Source: Plecoglossus altivelis (Eukaryota; Chordata; Actinopteri; Osmeriformes; Plecoglossidae). Taken from it: a stretch of 64,000 nt of DNA. The notes under the pieces were generated by a model. It was not told the DNA's origin and searched no databases. It worked only from the letters and a program-made list of their open reading frames with translations. Below are positions 58,101 to 64,000 of this stretch, piece by piece; position 1 is the stretch's first letter; each line of letters opens with the position of its first letter. Location: the NCBI GenBank assembly GCA_036571765.1, contig BROE01000002.1:4045184-4109183 (forward strand), given 5' to 3'. The position numbers were made by a program, and so were the translations under genes.

Positions 58101-58725
58101 GTGTGTCCAGGTGTGGTGGGATGTGCCTGGGTACCTGGTGGTCAGGTGTATGCGTGGCGACCTGTTGCCAGGGTGCCTGACCTGTTCATCGTGCCGGCCT
58201 GGTTACCTTGTGTTTCCCCATTGTTGTGACCGGGGTACCCATGGTCCGCGATCCAGGTGGTGGAGCCGTACTCGGTCCACTGGCCCACTACTGACTGGTG
58301 TTCAGGTGGTGCGTCCGTAACCTGTTTCCAGTGTGTGTGCTCCTACCTGGTACCTGTGTGTCAGGTGTGTGCGTGCCTGGTACCTGTGTGTCCAGGTGTG
58401 TTGCGTGCCTGGTACCTGTGTGTCCAGGTGTGTGTGCTCCTACCTGGTACCTGTGTGTCAGGTGTGTGTGCCCTACCTGGTACCTGTTTGTCAGGTGTGT
58501 GCGTCCCTCGGTACCTGTGGGTCCAGGAAAAGCTGGTGTGTGCTCCTACCTGGTACCTGTGTGTCAGGTGTGTGCGTGCCTGGTACATGTTGTCCACGGT
58601 GTGTGTTCTGCCTACCCTGTGACGCCCCGAGGATAATAGCCCGGCGACGGCTCTGTCAGGTACTTGCTGCTCCTCATCACCTGACGTAGCAGCCGGAGCA
58701 GCTCCACTGTGATCTTGGGGGACAT
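49719..58725 (-). CDS. xpnpep1: Xaa-Pro aminopeptidase 1 (cytosolic aminopeptidase P)
   Basis: Metallopeptidase (M24B) that removes the N-terminal residue from peptides with Pro at position 2, such as bradykinin, in the cytosol. Recovered exons, 5' to 3': 58616-58725, 56904-57008, 55629-55721, 55213-55356, 54855-54950, 54053-54134, 53710-53920, 52885-52974, 52701-52751, 52359-52417, 51742-51819, 51533-51604, 51392-51452, 51212-51281, 50724-50897, 50387-50463, 50186-50284, 49719-49838. Except across the first intron, each has GT/AG sites and matching phase. Together they give 1792 nt (about 597 codons; human protein 623). Recognisable blocks: TEQHAAMWTDGRYFLQA, GPNGAIIHY, LLDSGAQY, DGTTDVTRT, LHGTGHGVG, EPGYYEDG, RIENVVLVV and a C-terminus EALEWLIRETQPIA. 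Absence of a signal peptide and of a GPI tail favours XPNPEP1 over XPNPEP2. The exon that should carry the SEYIAPCDCRR-type segment, between 57008 and 58616, was not found. Confidence 0.93.
50498..50720. repeat. TG repeats with GGACCCAGGAAGAAGAGG units
   Basis: Three or four copies of a 35-50 bp unit: (TG)n followed by GGAACCAAGAGGAGGAGGTT / GGACCCAGGAAGAAGAGGTT, then two ATTGGAACCAGGAAGAGGAA copies. It is in an xpnpep1 intron and starts about 35 bp from an exon. Confidence 0.9.
50900..51125. repeat. GGAGGGATAGAGGGGAGGAG purine repeat
   Basis: Purine-rich minisatellite-like tract (17-20 bp loose unit) in an xpnpep1 intron. Confidence 0.88.
51468..51477. other. Assembly gap (10 N)
   Basis: Ten N bases within an xpnpep1 intron of about 80 bp. 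Confidence 0.99.
51934..51946 (+). promoter_or_regulatory. CTCF-like core motif
   Basis: CCAGCAGGTGGCG fits the vertebrate CTCF core consensus CCASYAGRKGGCR at every position. It sits in the xpnpep1 intron 51820-52358. Occupancy is unknown. Confidence 0.55.
52045..52355. repeat. Minisatellite GAGAGAGACAGACAGAAA + GATGTCTGTCTGTGTTT
   Basis: TCTG/TCTA tetranucleotide run at 52049-52117 followed by about five copies of a 35-37 bp unit. Each unit contains an inverted repeat (CAGACAGA…TCTGTCTG) able to form a hairpin. It is intronic, ending right beside the exon at 52359. Confidence 0.9.
52508..52690. repeat. TG/GATG degenerate repeat
   Basis: TGTGATG and GTGACGTGTG units in an xpnpep1 intron, ending just before exon 52701-52751. 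Confidence 0.88.
53127..53690 (-). other. Indel-riddled duplicate of an xpnpep1 exon region (probable assembly artefact)
   Basis: This segment repeats, in the same order and orientation, the sequence of about 53695-54110: exon 53710-53920, the following intron and the start of exon 54053-54134. Shared anchors include CGCTCTCACCTTGGGGATGA, CATAAGGGAGGGGCTG, GGGGCCTCCATGCGCTTCT, GGTCCACAAACAG and AGGTAACAGACCGGCTCT. The copy has an insertion, deletion or substitution roughly every 10-15 bases and its beginning (53165-53330) is scrambled. It destroys the reading frame and would duplicate an internal exon. Random single-base indels in coding and intron sequence alike fit uncorrected long-read gap fill better than a pseudo-exon. 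Confidence 0.85.
54138..54250. repeat. GAGAGGAGAG purine tract
   Basis: GGAGAGGAGAGAGGAGAGG units immediately upstream (on the gene strand) of the acceptor of exon 54053-54134, so the polypyrimidine tract of this intron is itself a simple repeat. Confidence 0.88.
55025..55435. repeat. TG and CA repeats flanking an xpnpep1 exon
   Basis: TG-rich units with GTGAGACC(C/A)GTG at 55030-55204 and (CA)n/(CATA)n at 55361-55425, on both sides of exon 55213-55356. Confidence 0.88.
55832..56873. repeat. 1-kb 15-bp minisatellite GAGGACAGTAGAGCA
   Basis: About 65-70 tandem copies of GCAGAGGACAGTAGA with variants GTAGAGGACAGTAGA, GCAAAGGACAGTAGA, GCAGGACAGTAGA and GACAGTAGAAGAGTA, in the xpnpep1 intron between exons 55629-55721 and 56904-57008. 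The 15-bp period keeps minus-strand frames open for over 400 codons (YCPLL repeats). No start, splice or family evidence makes this a protein. Confidence 0.95.
57010..58085. other. xpnpep1 intron with low-quality-looking sequence
   Basis: G-rich block 57016-57050, unique sequence to 57390, CA/CACAGA repeats 57394-57450, then about 550 bp of irregular A/C-rich and G/A-rich sequence (57450-58010) that resembles noisy read fill. The missing second xpnpep1 coding exon should lie in this region or in the next repeat. Confidence 0.6.
58086..58600. repeat. 30-bp minisatellite CCTGGTACCTGTGTGTCCAG
   Basis: Roughly a dozen copies of GCCTGGTACCTGTGTGTCAG plus GTGTGTGCGT, with irregular spacing and many indels, especially in 58130-58310. 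Confidence 0.9.
58616..58725 (-). CDS. xpnpep1: xpnpep1 first coding exon, 3' end probably corrupted
   Basis: Starts at ATG 58723-58725 (A at -3) and encodes MSPKITVELLRLLRQVMRSS KYLTEPS…, matching the human N-terminus. The 5' acceptor (GTGCAG) puts the exon boundary at 58736. After TEP the family motif is of the type QAYIIPSGDAHQ, but here the frame reads PSPGYYPRGVT while neighbouring frames show fragments such as SSGRH. Several small deletions relative to the expected codons would explain this, so a sequencing or assembly error is more likely than a real frameshift. Confidence 0.75.
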
Positions 58726-58775
58726 GTTTGACACGTCTGCACGCACGCACACACAAACCCACACAAAAACACACA

Positions 58776-58776
<1 letters not shown>

Positions 58777-58806
<30 letters not shown>
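58777..58806. repeat. Poly-A run (30 A)
   Basis: Uninterrupted A homopolymer within CA-rich DNA just upstream of the xpnpep1 exon boundary at 58736 on the minus strand (a T-run there). Confidence 0.97.
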
Positions 58807-58807
<1 letters not shown>

Positions 58808-60050
58808 ACACACACACGCAGGTTCCATCCATTCCCACACACACACGCACACAAACACATGCACAAACCTACACAGTGATAATGTCTCAACATGAACAGG
58901 GACTGTCGTCCTAGTACATACACAACAGTGGAGACGCATGGAACTTAAACCAAACCACTTCTTGCAGACTGTGACTACCATGACTAGAGACGGCGCCTGG
59001 TTACCCTTCTACGATTTCAACGACAAAACCGACTAAAAAGGAAACAATTACCTAATAACACGGTTGGAACCGAAATAGACGTTCGTAACAGTAATTATCT
59101 TCGTAATTACCAGAATCCAGTGAGCCCATGTCGTGTATTGCAGTGACAGAGGATGTGCTTGTATCTTTGAGGTTAACGTGTCGCTCAAAGTCGTACTTCT
59201 CTAAATGTTTAACCTTTAGCTAGCTTGCACTTCTCATGCTGAGTAGGTGTAACGTCGTCCCACCCATGATTAATAAATAACAGATTGCCATCCTTCCGGT
59301 TAAGATACTAAAACAGTTCCCTATAACGCACTTTCATACTCTTGTTCATACTTTTCATTAAAATTTTTACAAAACCATATTCAAATGTTGCATACTATAC
59401 ATAATAAAAGACACGCAAACGGAATACAGTTTCCTGAAACAAAATGTAGAGTTAAATATCATCTTTCGGTGTTATGTTATTATGTCACAGCGCAAGATCG
59501 TTGTAAAAATCACCGATGAGCTGCATCGATGAGCTCAGCGATTGGTTGGCTAAAAGAGCGATTGTTGTTTACCCGCACGGCAGCGATTTCCTTACCGCTA
59601 AATGGTTCCAAGCACGCTAATAACTTGATTCAGATTCACAGATACTTCTGCAGTATGAAATTATAATACTTCCGTAAATGCCTTTTGTAATATGCTTATA
59701 AAATTGTAATTCATCCACCTACATGCCTCCGCAACGATGTTGTTTTTTAGTAGGTGTGGCAGGATAATATGTAAACTGCAGGTAAAGTTAAGCAAACTGG
59801 ACAGAAAAATGCGTAGTCACATTCGTTCTGAGTAATTTGCAGTTTTTTGCATTTAACGAGATCGCAGACCTTGAGAAACCCCTTTTTCGTAAACAGGCGT
59901 GCGATACTCCATGCTAGCATCCAGCTAACACGCGATCGTGTCTCACAAATGACAACACGGTTTCCAGTCCCATTCATCGCTCAACCCTCATCGCGCAACC
60001 GTTCTCTTTTTTTGTAAACTTGCGCAACCAAACGGGGGGGCGTTGTGTCC
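58807..60050. other. xpnpep1: Inferred xpnpep1 5' intron
   Basis: CA repeats to 58860, then AT-rich unique sequence. No coding exon was recognised. Candidate donor AAG|GTAAAT on the minus strand at about 60071 could end a 5' UTR exon. Confidence 0.45.
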
Positions 60051-60059
60051 TGCTAAAGG

Positions 60060-60240
60060 TGACTATTTACCTTGGAACCCGATTCTTGCGTTTCAAAACA
60101 CTACTTCAACAGCTTTTACCTTGTGTTAATTTACAAAGAAGGAGGCTGCCATTCCATCGTTGACGTTTCGAGCGACGTGGTCACGTGACCCGCGTGTCTC
60201 CCAGTAGTTTGGCAGAGATGAGGACTCGCCTCTTTTTCAT
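60060..60240 (-). promoter_or_regulatory. xpnpep1: Inferred xpnpep1 promoter / 5' UTR
   Basis: CpG-bearing sequence upstream of the xpnpep1 5' intron. It contains the perfect 12-bp palindrome GGTCACGTGACC (60179-60190), whose core GTCACGTGAC equals the CLEAR/E-box type bound by TFEB/TFE3/USF/MITF factors. It lies only about 230 bp from the polyadenylation signal of the upstream gene, so the two minus-strand genes are tightly packed. Confidence 0.5.
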
Positions 60241-60415
60241 TGAAAAAAAAACCCCAAACCCCCCCAAAAAAACTGGTAAACACGAGAAATGTGAATAAAA
60301 TAGCCCGGAGCAAAAACAAATAACAACGGTTTTTGTTCATCGGATACCGACCATTCCAAATGTTGGTCCATCGCGTTGGGTCAAGAGCAAAACGACCGTA
60401 CTGTTTTGTATGTAT

Positions 60416-60421
60416 TTTATT
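60416..60421 (-). terminator. Likely polyadenylation signal of the SOD-like gene
   Basis: AATAAA on the minus strand about 450 nt beyond the stop codon at 60870-60872. The intervening AT-rich sequence (60422-60869) is the inferred 3' UTR. Confidence 0.6.
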
Positions 60422-60869
60422 ATGTTTGTTTAACACACATTGTGACTTGAAAACGAACTGCTCAAATGGGAACGTGGCATTCATCAATATCAATACAAAA
60501 ATGTGTATTTACAATAGTAAACATTTCACAATTTACATACTGCGTTTACAGAGCACTGAAAGATATTTGGTAGAAAATAACAATGTGTAATGTTATAGCC
60601 AAGACACAATGTCCTTCACAAACCCGACACGGAATGGATATTTACATTTATATTCAAAAATACAATAATCATCTTTTAACAATTAATCTACACACTCACA
60701 AAATCAGCTGATTTGCTTTCCATATGAAATAATTAAGTCCGATGAAGACTATGATTATTATTTTGATTGACGCTATAGTTACGTTTAGCGAAGAAATGAC
60801 ACCACACACAGAAAGTCGGAGTGTGGGAGTTCTTGGTAACGGCTGCCGGGTGAGGTTTACGGAAGTGAT

Positions 60870-63769
60870 TTAGAGCTGGGTCAGGGAGAGTAAGATGATG
60901 GTAGCAGCTGCCATCCAGACCACAACACACCTGCAGGGTTTCAGCCACGTTGCTCCACTCCCTAGCGACAGAGACGGAGTTAGCTGACAATGTGTCACAT
61001 GACCTCGAGTTATTTTTAACTTCATTCTATGAAGTCCATTTGAAATGTGCAAATATATGTCTAAAAATAGAGTAAATATACAACTATTTATACTATAATA
61101 AACTATAAAATAGACTTTTAATTTTTTTTTTAAATGACTTAAGAGAGGAAATGATGAAGAGAAAGAGAGGGTGGTAAATGCATTTGAGTGCCATCTCAAG
61201 GCACGCTTACTAGAACAGGCTGATGTCTGTCTGAACACTCCCATCTTGTCGCTGTCTTTAACGCTGTTCAGCTTCTCTGCTGCCACCTCACCTGTGTGGG
61301 AAACAGAGAGGGAGACCGCTCAAAATTCCTCCAGGAGACTGAATGAGTTCTGTGGGTTCGGTTACAGTGCGTGTGTGTGCGTGTGCGTGTGTGTGTGTGT
61401 GTCTGTGTGTGTGTTTGTCTTGCGTGTTGATGTGTACATGAGAGAAGGAGAGAGAGTGTTTTCTCTGTTTCTGTACAAAAGCCGTCTTTCACACTTTGTC
61501 TGAGTTCTCCAAGGACATAAAGGACAGCCTCTTCCTATACTGTGTGTGTGAGTTTGCTGTACTCCACCCTGTTTAGACTCTGAACACCAGTCTCTTGTTC
61601 TCTCCAGTCCACTAAAGGCCTGTTGAATGTGCAGAGCTGTCCCTTCTATGGACACACACACAGGCCACACCATCTAACCACCTGTCTGACCAAATGGTTA
61701 GGGAGTCGGGCTTGTAGCCTGCAAGGTTGCTGGTTCTATTCTCGCACCGGCAGGAATTGAAGGTGGGGATTGTGAATAAACAGCACTCTCTCTGCCTTCA
61801 ATACCATGACTGAGGTGCCCTTGAGCAAGGCACCGAACCCCCAATTGCTTCCCGGGCGCTGGAGCAATAGCTGCCCACTACTCCGGGTGTATGTTCACTG
61901 TGTGTGCGTGCGGTTGCCCACTACTCACTGCTGTGTGTGCACTTGAATGGGTTAAATGCAGAGGTAAATTTCGAGTATGAGTAACCATACTTGCCAATAC
62001 GTCACATCACTTCACTCAAAATCCTGTCTTCATCAACAGCTCCCAGATCAGACCCCCCAGCTGCCTCCCTCACACTAGACCTTGCCAGCTGATTGAAAGA
62101 ACAGATCCGGAACCAGTCTTCCCGCACCGGTTACTGACGCTGTACGACTCGCAAAGCAAACCCTGCCCCCTCATTGGTCGGATACGGAACGTTGTCGTAC
62201 CCGCGACCAGGAAGGTGACTTGTTGGCAGTTTCTGTTGGTCCGAGGCGATCCAGGGAGGATGGTCACACGGGACACGCTCACCTCCAGAACCTCCGACAC
62301 CCTCTTACGGAAGTCATACCTGCACGGAGCCAGGAGCAGATGGTTTAGAGAAACAGGCCCGCTTCTGTTTGTAAATCTATTAGAATGACAGGGCGTTCCT
62401 GACTGAAGAGAGGAGACTAACTGGACAGAGGGAGAGAAGAGAGAAATGACTGAGATGTGGAGGTGAAGAAAGGGCATGAGAGACATGAATAGAGACAAAG
62501 TGAGAGATATTCAGAGTGGTTTGTTTGACACATTGCTTGTCGGAGTTGAGATGCACAACTGGTAACCAAGGTGAAATCTGGGTCATTTGGAGAAAACAAC
62601 AGGCTTTTCTATGTCCCAGGAGATTAAGAGAGTGAATTAGATTAGATTATTTTCTTGTGACAATTTGAACAAAGCTGTCATGTTTGTTCAATTTATTGAC
62701 TTAATTGTTAACCTGTTACATTTAAACAAACGCAAACAGTGGCCTTTAGTTTCATACATACAGCTCATTAAAAAAACAAAACAAGTAATTCAGGAATTGT
62801 GAAGGTTGACGTACCATCACATGGTCTAAAATTACAACTCCCTCACAACTCTCTATTTCCTCTAACAAACCGGCTAGGTTCCTGTGAAGTCGGCGAGAGG
62901 TCTGTCTCACCTACTGAAGGAGGTCACGTTGGGGAAGACCTGCTGGCCAGTGGAGGATGCTGGGAGAATGTTGGCACAGGCCAGCACCTCTGTGGGACTC
63001 CAGAGGACCAGAGACCTGTACACCACTGCAACCGCACACAAACAGACGCACGATGGTGAACACAGGACAGACGCAAAGAAAGCAGGGAGACGCACGACCA
63101 TAGACAGGCATGAGCGTTGAACTGCAAAAGCGTTGACACACGAAAGCATTAACACAACAACAGCTTTGACACACAAAAAAGCGTTGACACACGCAACAGC
63201 GTCGACACACTACAGCGTTGACACACAACAGCTTTGACACACAATACTATGGACACACAATACCATGGACACACAATACCATGGACACACGACAGCGTAG
63301 ACAATTGGCTGGCAGACACACAGTCGCAGACACACAGACTCAGCCACCAGACACACAAGAGACACGGCAGCCAAAGTTTCTCAAAAGCGTCTCAGATATT
63401 GAATTGCAGGTTTTGTTGTTCACACCGAAAAGAAAGAATGATCTGATCTACTATTGTTATCACAGATCCTGTTCTTATCACGCTGTTTCTGCGTATTTAG
63501 GTGTGTCTAGGTGTGTGCCAGGTGCGTTGGTCGAAACCTCCGCCGTTTCCATGGTTTTTTCTAACCGGAGCTTTTGCCGCTTTTGATGCGTGCCATCCAA
63601 CGCTTTCATCCCTCAACCCGGTTGGCTGTGTGTTACCTGTGAGGTCACCGGCCAGTTGCAGGCTGCTGTCGGTGTACAGCTGTCTCTCAGTCAGGCTGAC
63701 CTGCCCCTGGCGACCTGTCAGGTCTCCCACCTCACAGCTCAGGGCGTTGTCACGGGAACAGCTGGAACT
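60870..63769 (-). CDS. SOD-like, probably GPI-anchored surface protein (3' five exons)
   Basis: Five exons in transcript order: 63637-63769, 62911-63025, 62201-62319, 61211-61291, 60870-60961. All four junctions agree in phase (1, 2, 1, 1) and have GT/AG ends, giving 179 residues plus stop; the 5' part is beyond the window. The first two exons resemble the C-terminal half of a Cu/Zn superoxide dismutase fold: CEVGDLTGRQGQVSL, then YTDSSLQLAGDL, RSLVLWSP and LACANILP (compare GDLGNV…, SLSGD, GRTLVVHE and LACGVI in SOD1). The His that binds copper in the GRTLVVH motif is Trp here. A second region (FPNVTSFSRYDFRKRVSEVL … CQQVTFLVAG) is unassigned, with one NVT sequon. The protein ends in a hydrophobic tail (CVVVWMAAATIILLSLTQL) with no cytoplasmic extension, typical of GPI-anchor signals. 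Best guess: an animal Cu-only-SOD-repeat type protein. The exact name is unknown. Confidence 0.75.
61370..61418. repeat. (TG)n microsatellite
   Basis: GTGTGTGTGCGTGTGCGTGT run in an intron of the SOD-like gene. Confidence 0.9.
61691..62017 (+). mobile_element. tRNA-derived SINE
   Basis: About 325 bp. The head resembles a tRNA with an A box TGGTTAGGGAG (61695-61705) and a degenerate B box GGTTCTATTCT (61732-61742). Then comes the conserved teleost SINE body GAGGTGCCCTTGAGCAAGGC followed by ACCGAACCCCCA, CCCGGGCGCTGG, GCCCACTACTCCGGGTGT, and a tail GGGTTAAATGCAGAG … CATACTTG. It lies in the intron between exons 62201-62319 and 61211-61291 of the SOD-like gene, antisense to it. I recognise the family type as common in fish but do not assign a family name. 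B-box changes suggest an old, inactive copy. Confidence 0.85.
62320..62910. other. Intron of the SOD-like gene
   Basis: Unique AT-rich sequence between exons 62201-62319 and 62911-63025. Nothing else seen. Confidence 0.7.
63116..63306. repeat. Minisatellite GCGTTGACACACAA / ACCATGGACACACAAT
   Basis: About ten copies of a 15-18 bp unit (GTTGACACACAACAGC, then ATACCATGGACACACA) in the first recovered intron of the SOD-like gene. Confidence 0.9.
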
Positions 63770-64000
63770 CTGACGAGAGCAACGAACCACAAAAGCAAAC
63801 TGTAAACCGACTTTCTCTTTCTTTCGTCTGAAAGTGGACTGGTGGATTATTTCAGATGTGTCCCATGACCGTGTCAGCGAAGAGTTAAATAGTTTTCACG
63901 ATTGATGAGTAATTTCTAAGGACTCTACTATACTCTACTGTCTTCTATTGTACATGTGTCGAGTCACGCCATGACGTGCGGTCCAGTGTGTGTCACCAGC
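63770..64000. other. Window end, intron of the SOD-like gene
   Basis: No further exon recognised. The gene continues to the right. Confidence 0.5.

Noticed and set aside
49719..58725. XPNPEP2 instead of XPNPEP1
   Set aside because: The N-terminus MSPKITVELL without a signal peptide and the C-terminus LIRETQPIA without a GPI tail fit the cytosolic enzyme.
61691..61765. Functional tRNA gene
   Set aside because: The tRNA-like head lacks an intact B box and a cloverleaf, and is continuous with a conserved SINE body.

Overview
The window is vertebrate, almost certainly teleost, genomic DNA. Genes are split into small GT/AG exons, and the exons recognised encode a fish-type CXCL12 chemokine, cytosolic Xaa-Pro aminopeptidase 1 and a GPI-anchor-type protein with a superoxide-dismutase-like fold. 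Simple-sequence DNA is extremely abundant (CA/TG, CT/GA, purine and pyrimidine tracts, many minisatellites). Such density is known from some teleosts such as cod-like fishes, but the species cannot be fixed from this window.

Layout. (1) 1-4.4 kb: the 5' half of a cxcl12 gene on the minus strand (coding exon 1 at 4310-4379, exon 2 at 1457-1574). The remaining exons lie left of the window. (2) About 4.4-48 kb: a 43-kb gene-poor interval dominated by microsatellites and minisatellites, with no exon I can support. (3) 48.2-49.4 kb, plus strand: a complete three-exon gene for a 176-residue single-pass membrane protein that I do not recognise by name. (4) 49.5-60.2 kb, minus strand: xpnpep1, with 18 coding exons recovered and one N-terminal exon missing; it converges tail to tail with gene 3. 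(5) 60.4-63.8 kb, minus strand: the last five recovered exons of a gene for a SOD-like, probably GPI-anchored cell-surface protein whose 5' end lies beyond the window. Exon joints in genes 1, 3 and 5 and within the recovered xpnpep1 exons were checked by hand: donor and acceptor sites and codon phases agree at every joint, except across the missing xpnpep1 exon.

The genes do not form an operon or an obvious pathway; they are independent vertebrate loci. Regulatory candidates are a perfect palindromic E-box of CLEAR type at the inferred xpnpep1 promoter, a CTCF-like core in an xpnpep1 intron, a ZNF143/THAP11-like element at 45.74 kb, and a G-quadruplex-capable block just upstream of the cxcl12 start.

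Assembly quality strongly affects interpretation. There are N runs at 11102-11255 and 51468-51477 and a single N at 12973. Three places show a second, indel-riddled or partly degraded copy of neighbouring sequence (10.34-11.94 kb, 19.9-21.1 kb and 53.13-54.1 kb), which looks like gap filling with uncorrected long reads. The missing xpnpep1 exon and an apparent frame problem at the end of its first coding exon fit the same explanation. I found no convincing undescribed biological system. The most interesting biology is the SOD-like domain that has lost its expected copper-ligand histidine, and the orphan membrane protein between cxcl12 and xpnpep1.
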